DNA of 64,000 nt from Hymenobacter sp. BT559 (lineage in GTDB: Bacteria > Bacteroidota > Bacteroidia > Cytophagales > Hymenobacteraceae), in NCBI RefSeq assembly GCF_016427535.1, contig NZ_JAELXV010000003.1, forward strand, positions 124,001 through 188,000, written 5' to 3'. The notes below the pieces were generated by a model. The model had not been told where the DNA came from and searched no databases. It saw nothing but the letters and a program-made list of their open reading frames with translations. Of the stretch, positions 35,896-43,630 are shown piece after piece. Every line of letters starts with the position of its first letter. The first letter of the stretch is position 1. The position numbers and the translations under genes are program-made.

Positions 35896-36168
35896 ATGAA
35901 AGCCCTCCGCTCTTTCTCCGAACGCCTCCCCCTGCTAGCCACCATGCTGCTGCCGCTGCTACTACTCACGGCCAGCTGCAGTCGCTTCAACGCCGATGGT
36001 AGCCTGGCCCCCTGGGGCATCCTGCTTCTTATCCTGGATGTAATTGCTATCATCAACGTATTCAACAAGCCTTGGGGCATTGGCAAAAAACTTATCTGGG
36101 CCGCCATCATCTTCTTCTTTCCTTTCGGCGGTCTCATTCTCTACTACCTCTTCGGCCGCAATAGCTAG
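35896..36168 (+). CDS. Small PLDc_N-domain membrane protein with lipobox
   Basis: A protein of 90 residues. The N terminus has a hydrophobic leader ending in LLTASC (about residues 25-30), a plausible lipobox. The C-terminal half holds two helices in the PLDc_N pattern (GILLLILDVIAIINV, then KLIWAAIIFFFPFGGLILYYLFGR). PLDc_N is found at the start of cardiolipin synthases and also in small stand-alone proteins of unknown role. A lipid-anchored copy would be unusual, since the segment normally sits in the inner membrane. A strong terminator follows. Confidence 0.8.
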   Translation: MKALRSFSERLPLLATMLLPLLLLTASCSRFNADGSLAPWGILLLILDVIAIINVFNKPWGIGKKLIWAAIIFFFPFGGLILYYLFGRNS

Positions 36169-36184
36169 TATCAAATAAGCCCAC

Positions 36185-36226
36185 AAAAAAGGGGCCCTTG
36201 CCAACTTGGCAAGGGCCCCTTTTTTA
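36185..36226. terminator. Strong bidirectional terminator between convergent genes
   Basis: A near-perfect palindrome has A6 on the left and T6 on the right, with a GC-rich stem built on GGGGCCCTTGCC and its complement and a very short loop. It serves both the PLDc_N gene and the minus-strand DUF2939 gene. Confidence 0.95.
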
Positions 36227-36243
36227 TGCGGTAGCGGTAAGGG

Positions 36244-36873
36244 CTAACGGCCGCCTACCAAGCGGTTCTTTTCCAAGCGAGCCACCCCGCGCACTAAGTC
36301 ACCGGTATTTGTGATTTCTTTTACCTGCCAGTGGTCGTCAGCCTGCTTTAGTAGCCTTAGCTCAAGCACCATGGTCGTGTCGTATTTGGGTTGCGTAAAC
36401 TCCAGCCCTACCAGCGCCTCATCGCCTTTTTCGGTCGTGTACTTTATGCCCTTATACTGGCTGTCGGTACCAATAACCCGGCCCGCCAAGCCCGTAATAG
36501 AAAGGTTGACTAGCCGCTTGGGAGCAGCTGCCGCCGCGGCAGCCAGTGAGCCCGTTTCTACGTAGCGCTGTATCTCTTTATGAGCGGCCTTGGTAAGCTG
36601 TGGTTTGAGAAAGCGCAAAGCACCGTTTACTGCCAAGCTACCGCCGGGTACTAATGAGGTCAATACCGAACCTTGGTTTGCTACATCGTCGACTAGGTGG
36701 CCGGTTAGCGCATCAATATCCACGTAGCGCTCAAAGGTGGCTAAGTCGTGGGTTTGGGTAGCAGCAGCGGCTTGCAGCAATGCATAGCTAGGGCCTGACT
36801 TGGCCGCGTTGTAATAATAGTAGCCGCCCGCCGCAAGGGCTAGTAGCACCACAAGAAGTAATAGTCTTTTCAT
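36244..36873 (-). CDS. DUF2939 family membrane-anchored protein
   Basis: A protein of 209 residues counted from ATG 36873 (MKRLLLLVVLLALAAGGYYYYN). One N-terminal hydrophobic segment acts as anchor or uncleaved signal. The start of the domain (PSYALLQAAAATQTHDLATFERYVDIDAL, quoted only in part: HDLATFERYVDIDAL, about residues 42-56) fits DUF2939, a family of small periplasm-facing proteins of unknown function. It converges on the PLDc_N gene and is transcribed away from the GDPD gene, with which it shares a 113-base divergent promoter region. Confidence 0.8.
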   Translation of the reverse strand: MKRLLLLVVLLALAAGGYYYYNAAKSGPSYALLQAAAATQTHDLATFERYVDIDALTGHLVDDVANQGSVLTSLVPGGSLAVNGALRFLKPQLTKAAHKEIQRYVETGSLAAAAAAAPKRLVNLSITGLAGRVIGTDSQYKGIKYTTEKGDEALVGLEFTQPKYDTTMVLELRLLKQADDHWQVKEITNTGDLVRGVARLEKNRLVGGR

Positions 36874-36986
36874 ATTAAGTAAAAAAAGTACGGTGTATTC
36901 ACTCACAAATCTACCAGCCTCTCTGCCTAAGCCAGGCAGTGCTAATTTAGAATAGGCTACCTGCTCTCCTGGTGCGTAAAGGGGGC

Positions 36987-37856
36987 ATGAGCATTCCCAT
37001 ACTAACTCCTAGGCAACTTCACCAGCCCGAAGTGCACGGGCACCGCGGCTGCCGTGGCCTGCGCCCTGAGAATACAATGTCCGCCTTTCTGCATGCCGTC
37101 GCGCTAGGTGTAGAGGTGATAGAGCTAGACGTTGTCATTTCGCAAGACCACCAAGTAGTCGTTTCGCACGAGCCCTGGCTATCGGCCAAGCTAGGGCGTG
37201 GCCCTCAGGGTGAGCTAATAGAGCAGATTCAAGAGCAGCGCTACAACCTGTACCAGCTTCCCTACACCGTTATCAGGCAATGCTCGGTGGGGGAGTGGTC
37301 ACATGCAAATTTCCCCGAGCAGCAACCAGAGCTTACTCACCGGCCCTTGCTACGCGAGGTGCTGCACCAAGTCACCATCGCCAGTCAGCAACATGGCCGC
37401 GCTGTAGGCTTCTCAGTCGAAATAAAAGCTTGGCCAATGGGCGACGATATATTTCATCCTCGCCCGGCCCTATTTGTTGACCTCGTCGTAGCCGAGCTGC
37501 TGGCGGCCGACACACTCAGCAGAACTACACTGCTGAGCTTCGACACACGTGTACTGCAAGCGGCCCGGCGGGCATATCCCAGCCTAGCGCTATGCCTGCT
37601 CATCGAGGACTACCTGCCAGCAATAACCACCATTTTTAACGACCTAGGCTTTGAGCCTGAATCGCTCGGCCCAGACTTCCACTTGCTTTCAGCCAGCTCG
37701 GTGCAGCACATTCGCACCACTTATCCTACCCTCAGACTCGTGCCTTGGACGGTCAATACACCTGCAGAGCTCACGATGGCCTTAGGGTGGCAGCCAGATG
37801 CCATTACCACCGACTACCCTGACCGTCTGATTGCGCTTCTCAATAAAGGTGAATAG
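36987..37856 (+). CDS. Glycerophosphodiester phosphodiesterase (GDPD) family protein
   Basis: A protein of 289 residues. I chose ATG 36987, behind AAAGGGGG, over a GTG five codons earlier. The GDPD TIM barrel opens with HGHRGCRGLRPENTMSAF (about residues 17-34), where His, Arg, Glu and Asn line the active site. VIELDVVISQDHQVVVSHEP (about 51-70) follows, with the metal-binding Glu-x-Asp and the second catalytic His. It ends with VPWTVNTPAEL and ITTDYPD. It releases glycerol-3-phosphate from phospholipid head groups. There is no signal peptide, so it is probably cytoplasmic. Confidence 0.93.
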   Translation: MSIPILTPRQLHQPEVHGHRGCRGLRPENTMSAFLHAVALGVEVIELDVVISQDHQVVVSHEPWLSAKLGRGPQGELIEQIQEQRYNLYQLPYTVIRQCSVGEWSHANFPEQQPELTHRPLLREVLHQVTIASQQHGRAVGFSVEIKAWPMGDDIFHPRPALFVDLVVAELLAADTLSRTTLLSFDTRVLQAARRAYPSLALCLLIEDYLPAITTIFNDLGFEPESLGPDFHLLSASSVQHIRTTYPTLRLVPWTVNTPAELTMALGWQPDAITTDYPDRLIALLNKGE

Positions 37857-37957
37857 CGCTCCCGAGAAAAGGGAGTTACGTGCTTCCTATCGTTAAAATA
37901 AGTGAATGTGTAATATGGCTTGTCAGGTGTGTAACGCCATTGATTGTAAAGAGACCT

Positions 37958-38001
37958 TGTTACACTGTTACATGATTACGGTGTTACAGTGCAATGATAC
38001 A
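37958..38001. promoter_or_regulatory. Cluster of TGTTACA operator-like repeats upstream of the HTH gene
   Basis: TGTTACA occurs at 37958-37964, 37966-37972 and 37982-37988, with TGATACA at 37995-38001. Inverse words (TGTAAC near 37930, TGTAA near 37945) flank them. The stretch is AT-rich compared with its surroundings. The layout suits autoregulation by the downstream HTH protein. Confidence 0.5.
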
Positions 38002-38074
38002 AGTGTATATGCTTTAAAATTTGGTTTGCACTACATTGTATTACATATTTGTCCGTAATCAATTCCTTCTACCG

Positions 38075-38461
38075 ATGCTTCACCAGGGCGAAATAGTGCA
38101 GGAAGCTATTAAAAATAGCGGTATTTCCATCACGCGCATCGTGGAGGAGCTAGGAATCACACGGCCTACTATGTACCGTAAATTCAAGGATGATACATTA
38201 GATACAAAATTTGTCAGAAAAATAGGCGAAATAATAGGACATGATTTCGCTCAAGACTTTACAATGCCCGAACAATCATCGCTACCGTTTGTATCATCGC
38301 CACCCAAAAGTTACGTTACAGCCCCTGTTGCACCACGTGTAACAACAACTCAAGTAGCTGATTTAGATGTTTCCAATCAACTATTGACCCTTCAGACGAA
38401 GTATATAGCGCTGCTGGAGGCCTACAATGAACTGCTATTGAAAGTGTACGGTCCAAAATGA
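38075..38461 (+). CDS. Small helix-turn-helix regulator
   Basis: A protein of 128 residues from ATG 38075. The N-terminal 60 residues form a Cro/C1-like HTH: VQEAIKNSGISITRIVEELG, then ITRPTMYRKFKDDTL with the recognition helix, then KFVRKIGEIIGHDFAQDF. The C-terminal part has a short Pro/Ser/Thr-rich linker and a possible coiled coil (LLTLQTKYIALLEAYNELLL). Similar small regulators with an 'IGHDF' signature occur in many Bacteroidota; targets are unknown. The gene is more AT-rich than its neighbours. A cluster of TGTTACA words lies upstream and a perfect parS site begins 8 bases after its stop. Confidence 0.82.
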   Translation: MLHQGEIVQEAIKNSGISITRIVEELGITRPTMYRKFKDDTLDTKFVRKIGEIIGHDFAQDFTMPEQSSLPFVSSPPKSYVTAPVAPRVTTTQVADLDVSNQLLTLQTKYIALLEAYNELLLKVYGPK

Positions 38462-38468
38462 ACGAAAA

Positions 38469-38484
38469 TGTTTCACGTGGAACA
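38469..38484. other. parS centromere-like site, exact match
   Basis: TGTTTCACGTGGAACA reads on the other strand as TGTTCCACGTGAAACA, the canonical ParB-binding parS sequence first defined in Bacillus subtilis. The symmetry extends further: AAAATGTT on the left mirrors AACATTTT on the right. parS sites normally lie near the origin, and this one is about 25 kb from the putative oriC. parA and parB are not in the window. The following 190 bases up to the DUF721 gene hold nothing I can identify. Confidence 0.85.
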
Positions 38485-38673
38485 TTTTCGTTCGCGTTTT
38501 GCAACAGCTTCCTCTTAACACTTTAAGACAAAAGGAGGGCAGGATATGCGAGGAGCTTAAGCAAATATTTCCCGCTTGCACAAACGGACGTTTTGTAGCG
38601 AGGAAAGGGCAGACCTAGAGAAGTAGCATCTGGCCTATAGCACCAGCCCCATCGAGAAGAATAACTGGTGCGG

Positions 38674-38991
38674 TCAAAGGAATATCACCTCTGTTACTGC
38701 TTGCTCACCAACCTCCGCGTTGAGCAATTCTAGCACGCGGGTTTTAGCCATCACGAGTTCGTGCTTGAGCGGAGCTGAAGTAAGGCGTACAAAGAGTTTG
38801 CCCTTGCTAACGTAAACCTCTTTAGTTTTTTGAGCAACAGCTTTACCCATCACGCGCTCCCAGCTAGCCACTACGGTCACCTCATTCAATTTGCCGCCCA
38901 GCCGGTAGGCGCGCACTAGTGCTTCCAGTCCTTCCTTAAGCGGTATAATATCGGCCCGACGTCCGGAAGCAGAAGGCAAAGGTTTTTTCAT
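38674..38991 (-). CDS. DUF721 (DciA-like) protein
   Basis: A protein of 105 residues with the DUF721 pattern: IPLKEGLEALVRAYRLGGKLNEV, then VVASWERVMGKAVAQKT (about residues 41-57), and VYVSKGKLFVRLTSAPLKHEL (about 59-79), followed by the helix that ends LLNAEVGEQAV. DUF721 includes DciA, the ancestral bacterial loader of the replicative helicase DnaB. Whether the short Bacteroidota versions do this job is an inference. It is next to recF on the same strand, a common pairing, and lies near the origin. Confidence 0.85.
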   Translation of the reverse strand: MKKPLPSASGRRADIIPLKEGLEALVRAYRLGGKLNEVTVVASWERVMGKAVAQKTKEVYVSKGKLFVRLTSAPLKHELVMAKTRVLELLNAEVGEQAVTEVIFL

Positions 38992-39101
38992 GGAGCAGTG
39001 GGCGGGCAGCGATATAACAAGGCAGCTAGCCTTAGTTAATGGCTCGAGCTACTAGCAAGGCAAAATTACAATGCCTAGGTTCTTACAAAATTCAGATAAG
39101 C

Positions 39102-40244
39102 CTAAATAGGGGTAACGGTGCCAGCTTGTACCCTAAAGCGACGAATGTCGCCGCCAATACCAGCAAGTGCTTGGTCGGTGCGGGCTAGGCTCGTGTCCGT
39201 AAGGAATACTTGACCGAAAGTGTGCTCGGCTACTAGCTGCAAGAGTCGGGCGATGCGTTTATCATCGAGTCGGTCAAAGATGTCATCAAGCAATAGCAAA
39301 GGCTTACTCGCTATTCCTGCTCGGCCATCTGAGCCTGGTAGCGAACGATTTGCAAGCAGCTCAAACTGCGCTAGCTTGAGTGCTATGACGAAGGACTTTT
39401 GCTGGCCCTGGGACGCATAGGATTTGACAGGTAGCTCGTCCATTAGAAATATGAAGTCGTCGCGGTGTGGGCCTACGTTGCTACGCTGCATGGCTAGGTC
39501 GCGGCGCTCGTTAGCTAGTAGCAAGTGCCGAAAGTTTTGGCCTGGCAATTGGCTCTTATAAGCCAGTGACACTACCTCGCGCCCTTCTGCTAGCTGCTGA
39601 TAGTGGCTTTGGAAGACCGGCGTAAACTCAACTAAGAAGCTTGCCCGCATTGCTGACAGTTGCTCTCCTAGTGGGGCTAGCTGGTCGTCGAGTGCTTGCA
39701 GGTACAGTACGTCGAAGCCATGGCTACCGCTAGGCTGCTGTTTAAGGGTAGCATTGCGCTGGCGTAGCAGCCCATTATATTGAATGAGCAGTTGCAGAAA
39801 GTCACCGTCTAGCTGCGACTGCAAGCTGTCAAAATAGCGCCGCCTCTCCTCGCTGCCTTGCCTTATTAAATCCGTATCGTAGGGCGAGATGAGCACGGCG
39901 GGGTAGCGGCCAATGTGGTCGGCCATGCGCTCGTAAGGCTGCTTATCATGCGTGAGTGTCTTTTTCTGACCTAGGCGCAAGCTGACCTGAATGGTTTCGG
40001 GGCGGTCGAGCAGGGGAGAAGTAAACTTGCCTTTCACTACAAAGAAGTCGGCTCCTTGCTTAATGCTTTGTGCATCTAGCGTTGTGAAGGCGCTCTTGGT
40101 CAGAGCTAGGTAGTGGATAGCATCAAGTAAATTTGTCTTGCCACTCCCGTTGTCCCCAATAAAACAATTGATGCCTGGGCTAAGACTTAGCGAAGCTTCG
40201 TCGTAGTTTTTGAAAAACAGCAAGTGGAGCTGATTGAGCGTCAT
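39102..40244 (-). CDS. recF: DNA replication and repair protein RecF
   Basis: An SMC-like ATPase of 380 residues from ATG 40244 (MTLNQLHLLFFKNY). Walker A is GDNGSGKT at residues 30-37. The signature region is SQGQQKSFVIALKLAQ, and Walker B is LLLLDDIFDRLDDKR. RecF helps load RecA at single-strand gaps with RecO and RecR. It is the first gene of a probable unit with the DUF721 gene (110 bases apart) and is divergent from pdhA. Many bacteria keep recF near the origin, as here. Confidence 0.96.
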   Translation of the reverse strand: MTLNQLHLLFFKNYDEASLSLSPGINCFIGDNGSGKTNLLDAIHYLALTKSAFTTLDAQSIKQGADFFVVKGKFTSPLLDRPETIQVSLRLGQKKTLTHDKQPYERMADHIGRYPAVLISPYDTDLIRQGSEERRRYFDSLQSQLDGDFLQLLIQYNGLLRQRNATLKQQPSGSHGFDVLYLQALDDQLAPLGEQLSAMRASFLVEFTPVFQSHYQQLAEGREVVSLAYKSQLPGQNFRHLLLANERRDLAMQRSNVGPHRDDFIFLMDELPVKSYASQGQQKSFVIALKLAQFELLANRSLPGSDGRAGIASKPLLLLDDIFDRLDDKRIARLLQLVAEHTFGQVFLTDTSLARTDQALAGIGGDIRRFRVQAGTVTPI

Positions 40245-40275
40245 TAAGAGCGGTTGGGGAGAGTGCAAAATGATA

Positions 40276-40303
40276 TTACGTAACTACGAGGAGAATTACG
40301 TAA
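40276..40303. promoter_or_regulatory. Two TTACGTAA palindromes in the recF/pdhA divergent promoter
   Basis: TTACGTAA occurs at 40276-40283 and again at 40296-40303, exactly 20 bases apart, that is two turns of the helix. Both copies extend to ATTACGTAA. They lie in the only gap between recF and pdhA, so a dimer or tetramer bound there could control both genes. Confidence 0.5.
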
Positions 40304-40339
40304 TTTCGCCCTCCCAACGCGAAATTATAACCCCAGATT

Positions 40340-41527
40340 ATGGCGGAGTCGAAAGTAAAAGATGCGTCGAAGGTTGGCGCGAATGGCAGCAACGGTACCG
40401 ACGCGGCTGCGTCAACACCGAAAGCCGTCGATAAAGCTACGGGCGTAGAAACCGTGCAGCAGCCGGCCGTAGAGGTTCTACCCGATGCACATGCCGGCGA
40501 CAACCCCGCTGATGAGCCCAAGGCTACTTCGCCCGCTGAGCCCAAGTTTTCGAAAGAGACCTACATGACTTGGTATGAGCAAATGCAGCTCATCCGCAAG
40601 TTTGAGGAGAAAACTGGTCAGCTATATGGCCAGCAAAAAATCAAAGGATTTTGCCACCTCTACATCGGTCAGGAGGCTTGCATAGCTGGGGCGGTGTCGG
40701 CACTGGAAAAAGGTGACAAGTATATTACTGCCTACCGCGACCACGCCCACCCCTTGGCGCTAGGTACATCGCCCAATGCCGTGATGGCCGAAATGTTTGC
40801 GAAAGCCACCGGCTGCTCAAAAGGCAAAGGCGGCTCGATGCACATGTTTGACAAAGAAGTTGGCTTTATGGGTGGCCACGGCATCGTAGGTGCTCAGGTG
40901 CCAATGGGCGCTGGCATTGCCTTTGCCGAGAAATACAACAAGACTGGCAAGCTCTGCATCTGCTACATGGGCGATGGAGCTGTGCGCCAGGGTGCCCTGC
41001 ACGAAGCCTTTAACATGGCCATGCTGTGGAAGCTGCCCGTGATTTTCGTGGTCGAAAACAACGGCTATGCGATGGGTACGTCGGTAAAGCGCACTTCTAA
41101 CGTGACAGAGCTTTACCATATTGGCCGGGGCTACGATATGCCCTCGGAGCCAGTAAACGCCATGAACGTAGAGGATGTACACGACGCCGTAGCCCGCGCT
41201 GCTGAGCGTGCCCGCGCTGGCGAAGGCCCGACCTTCCTAGAATTCAAAACCTATCGCTACAAGGGCCACTCGATGAGCGACCCGATGAAGTATCGTACCA
41301 AGGAGGAACTCGAAGAGTACCGCCAGCGCGATACGATTGAGGCAGTGCGCCACACCATCCTCAGCAACAACATGGCTACAGAGGACGACCTCACTGCCAT
41401 TGATGAAAAGATAAAAGCGCGCGTGCTAGAGGCGGTAGAGTTTGCCGAGAACTCGCCTTACCCCGACGCGGCCGAGCTGTACGAAGATGTATACGTACAG
41501 AACGATTACCCTTATATTCACGATTAA
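40340..41527 (+). CDS. pdhA: Pyruvate dehydrogenase E1 component, alpha subunit
   Basis: A protein of 395 residues. The first 70 or so are a low-complexity Ala/Lys/Pro-rich extension, and the enzyme proper begins at TYMTWYEQMQLIRKFEEK (about residue 74). The thiamine-diphosphate motif opens with GDGAVRQGALHEAFNMA (about 214-230) and closes with ENNGYAMGT (about 240-250). The phosphorylation-loop region KTYRYKGHSMSDP (about 304-316) is typical of E1-alpha. The separate beta subunit and E2 are not in the window. It is divergent from recF and followed by a hairpin before a TPR gene. Confidence 0.93.
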   Translation: MAESKVKDASKVGANGSNGTDAAASTPKAVDKATGVETVQQPAVEVLPDAHAGDNPADEPKATSPAEPKFSKETYMTWYEQMQLIRKFEEKTGQLYGQQKIKGFCHLYIGQEACIAGAVSALEKGDKYITAYRDHAHPLALGTSPNAVMAEMFAKATGCSKGKGGSMHMFDKEVGFMGGHGIVGAQVPMGAGIAFAEKYNKTGKLCICYMGDGAVRQGALHEAFNMAMLWKLPVIFVVENNGYAMGTSVKRTSNVTELYHIGRGYDMPSEPVNAMNVEDVHDAVARAAERARAGEGPTFLEFKTYRYKGHSMSDPMKYRTKEELEEYRQRDTIEAVRHTILSNNMATEDDLTAIDEKIKARVLEAVEFAENSPYPDAAELYEDVYVQNDYPYIHD

Positions 41528-41576
41528 GTAGATTAAATCGAACCCGGCTGGTGCGTTTGCGTCCTGGCCCCATCTG

Positions 41577-41604
41577 CGGCGCGGCTCCCTTACGAGCCGC
41601 GCCG
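41577..41604 (+). terminator. GC-rich hairpin between pdhA and the TPR gene
   Basis: CGGCGCGGCT (41577-41586) pairs perfectly with AGCCGCGCCG (41595-41604) around an 8-base loop. No T run follows, so it may only reduce read-through to the TPR gene that starts 18 bases later. Confidence 0.5.
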
Positions 41605-41621
41605 TTGAGCTATCCTAGCTG

Positions 41622-42386
41622 ATGTCTAAAATCCCTTATACCGGCAAAACGCCGGGAGCTCGCCAGCCTGTTCGCCAGGTGTCGACTGACCCGCTAGCTC
41701 CGACCCAGGAAAACTACGTAACCGAGAACCCGCTGCTCGAAGACCCCGATGCGCTGGCCGCTCGCTTGGCCGACTCGGAGGACTTTATACGTCGCAACCG
41801 CACGGTGCTACTAGCCGTTTTGGCCGCGGTGGTATTAGCGGTGGGCGGTTTCTTTGGCTACAACTATTGGAAGGGCCAGCAGGATGAGCAGGCACAGGCT
41901 GCCATGTTCCGGGCAGTAGATAACTGGGAGTCTGACTCGCTGAAGGCTGCGCTGCAAGGCGACGGCAAGCTGCCGGGGCTAAACCGCGTAGCTAGCGAAT
42001 ACAGTGGCACCAAGGCAGCCAACCTGGCTAACTTCTACGCTGGGGTAGCGCTGCTCAAGCAAGGCAAATTTCAGGACGCATACAGTGCGCTCGATAAATT
42101 CAGCTCCGACGACTACCTAGTACAGTCGCGGGCCTACTCGCTAATGGGCGATGCGCAGCTAGAGCTTAACAAGCCCAAGGAAGCTGCCGACCTCTATAGC
42201 AAAGCTGCCGACCACAAGGCCAACGAGTATTTCACGCCCGGCTACCTGCTCAAGCAAGGGGTGGCCCTCGAGGTAGCGAAAGACAACGGCGCAGCTATTA
42301 AAGCCTACGACCGCATTCTAGATGACTACGCTACTTCGCAGGAGGCAGCCGAAGCTCGTCAAGCCAAGGCTCGTTTGCAGCAGTAA
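41622..42386 (+). CDS. Membrane-anchored tetratricopeptide repeat protein
   Basis: A protein of 254 residues. A disordered N-terminal 55 residues is followed by one membrane helix (about 63-82, TVLLAVLAAVVLAVGGFFGY). The rest consists of TPR-like helix pairs facing the periplasm: NLANFYAGVALLKQGKFQDAY, SRAYSLMGDAQLELNKPKEAA and GYLLKQGVALEVAKDNGAAI. The topology is like YfgM, an E. coli translocon-associated chaperone partner, but the relation is only structural. It precedes ribH, an order I recall from other Bacteroidota. Confidence 0.8.
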   Translation: MSKIPYTGKTPGARQPVRQVSTDPLAPTQENYVTENPLLEDPDALAARLADSEDFIRRNRTVLLAVLAAVVLAVGGFFGYNYWKGQQDEQAQAAMFRAVDNWESDSLKAALQGDGKLPGLNRVASEYSGTKAANLANFYAGVALLKQGKFQDAYSALDKFSSDDYLVQSRAYSLMGDAQLELNKPKEAADLYSKAADHKANEYFTPGYLLKQGVALEVAKDNGAAIKAYDRILDDYATSQEAAEARQAKARLQQ

Positions 42387-42410
42387 TAGTAATAATTCGT
42401 TCAGTTCATA

Positions 42411-42441
42411 ACGGCACTCTCCTGCAAGGGGGGTGCCGTTA
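42411..42441 (+). terminator. Intrinsic hairpin after the TPR gene
   Basis: AACGGCACTC (42411-42420) pairs with GGGTGCCGTT (42432-42441) with one G-T wobble. A weak T stretch (AAACTTTT) follows. Confidence 0.6.
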
Positions 42442-42564
42442 AACTTTTAAGAGGGGCTTCTTATTTAAGTCCTAGGGTGCTGTCGGCGGCCGCAAGGCGC
42501 TGCTGCTTTTAATAATGCCGCTTCTGGCAGCAGCTCATTTCTCTCGCTTATTCAATTCAACTTC

Positions 42565-43041
42565 ATGGCAACTGCCCTACAAAATCTTAGCACCTATGAC
42601 AGCTCAGGGTTTATCGATATCAGCGAAAAACGCTTTGGCTTGGTAGTAGCCGAATGGAACCGTGAGCTAACGGACACGCTCAGCGCCGGAGCCTATGAGA
42701 CGCTACTGAAGCACGGCGCTAAACCGGAGAACGTATTCCGCAATACTGTGCCGGGCAGCTTCGAGCTTACCCTAGGTGCCCAGCTACTAGCGCAACACGA
42801 AGAAGTAGACGCCGTGATTTGCCTGGGTGTTGTGATTAAAGGAGACACCAAGCATGATGACTATATCTGCCACGCGGTAGCTCAAGGCCTCACCACGGTG
42901 GGCCTGAAGTACAATAAGCCCGTCATCTTCGGGCTGGTTACTACCAATACCTTGGAGCAAGCCTGGGACCGAGCCGGCGGGCAGCACGGCAACAAGGGCG
43001 TAGAAGCCGCCGTGGCAGCTATTCAGATGCTAGGCTTCTAG
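42565..43041 (+). CDS. ribH: 6,7-dimethyl-8-ribityllumazine synthase
   Basis: A protein of 158 residues; catalyses the second-last step of riboflavin synthesis and forms an icosahedral or pentameric shell. The substrate-binding loop reads NTVPGSFELTLGAQ (about residues 58-71). The catalytic stretch is GVVIKGDTKHDDYICHAV (about 89-106), in which the His after Lys is the proposed general base. FGLVTTNTLEQAWDRAGG (about 118-135) completes the site. No other rib genes are adjacent, and no FMN riboswitch is seen in the 180 bases upstream. Confidence 0.95.
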   Translation: MATALQNLSTYDSSGFIDISEKRFGLVVAEWNRELTDTLSAGAYETLLKHGAKPENVFRNTVPGSFELTLGAQLLAQHEEVDAVICLGVVIKGDTKHDDYICHAVAQGLTTVGLKYNKPVIFGLVTTNTLEQAWDRAGGQHGNKGVEAAVAAIQMLGF

Positions 43042-43229
43042 CGCAGAGCTTTAAAACAGCCTGGAAGGCATTATCTTTGTGGTGGCATAAGTCCCTATTA
43101 GGTAACTTAACCGCCGAATTGCCAACTGAACAGGCTGACAGGCACTAAACTTTTTAGCTAGGTCTAGTGTTTGGCTGCCAGACTGGCGTGAGCCAGTAAT
43201 TGACTTACCTTTAATGCCTTTCCCTTCCG

Positions 43230-43613
43230 ATGACTGAGGAAAACCTGCGCTATTCGCGCGAAGATTTGGCGGAGTTCGATAAGATTATCCAAGATAAGCT
43301 CACGGCTGCTCGCAAAGAGCTGTCTTTCATTAAGGAAACGCTTACCCGCAACAATGAGTCGGGCACCGACACTACGGCAGCTTCGCTGAAGGTGCTAGAA
43401 GATGGCGCAGAAACTGCTGAGAAAGAAAGCCTCAATCAATTGGCTTCGCGGCAGATGAAGTTCATCCAGCAGTTAGAGAACGCACAGCTCCGCATCAAGA
43501 ACGGCACCTACGGCGTGTGCATTGGCACGGGCAAGCTCATCCCGAAAGAGCGCCTGCGGGCAGTGCCTCACACCCAGCATTCGATTGAGGCCAAGATGGC
43601 TCGTCGCGATTAA
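43230..43613 (+). CDS. TraR/DksA-family protein with degenerate zinc finger
   Basis: A protein of 127 residues with a coiled-coil N terminus (about 8-90) and a C-terminal finger region GVCIGTGKLIPKERLRAVPH (about residues 97-116) followed by TQHSIEAK. The DksA/TraR consensus has four zinc-binding Cys; only the first remains here (CIGT for CxxC, SIEA for CxxC). The Pro and Arg framework is kept. DksA-type proteins bind in the RNA polymerase secondary channel and work with ppGpp. Loss of cysteines is common in Bacteroidota members, from memory. A promoter-like TATCTTTG lies at 43072-43079 and TACCTTTA at 43206. Confidence 0.88.
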   Translation: MTEENLRYSREDLAEFDKIIQDKLTAARKELSFIKETLTRNNESGTDTTAASLKVLEDGAETAEKESLNQLASRQMKFIQQLENAQLRIKNGTYGVCIGTGKLIPKERLRAVPHTQHSIEAKMARRD

Positions 43614-43630
43614 AGGATATATGATTTTCC

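Noticed and set aside
38329..38343. CACCACGTGTAACA inside the HTH gene as a second parS
   Set aside because: Only the right half fits the consensus. The left half has two or more mismatches, and the site is coding sequence.
38490..38673. Possible insertion-sequence remnant between parS and the DUF721 gene
   Set aside because: I looked for transposase-like frames on both strands, terminal inverted repeats and target duplications and saw none. I can only call it unassigned intergenic DNA.
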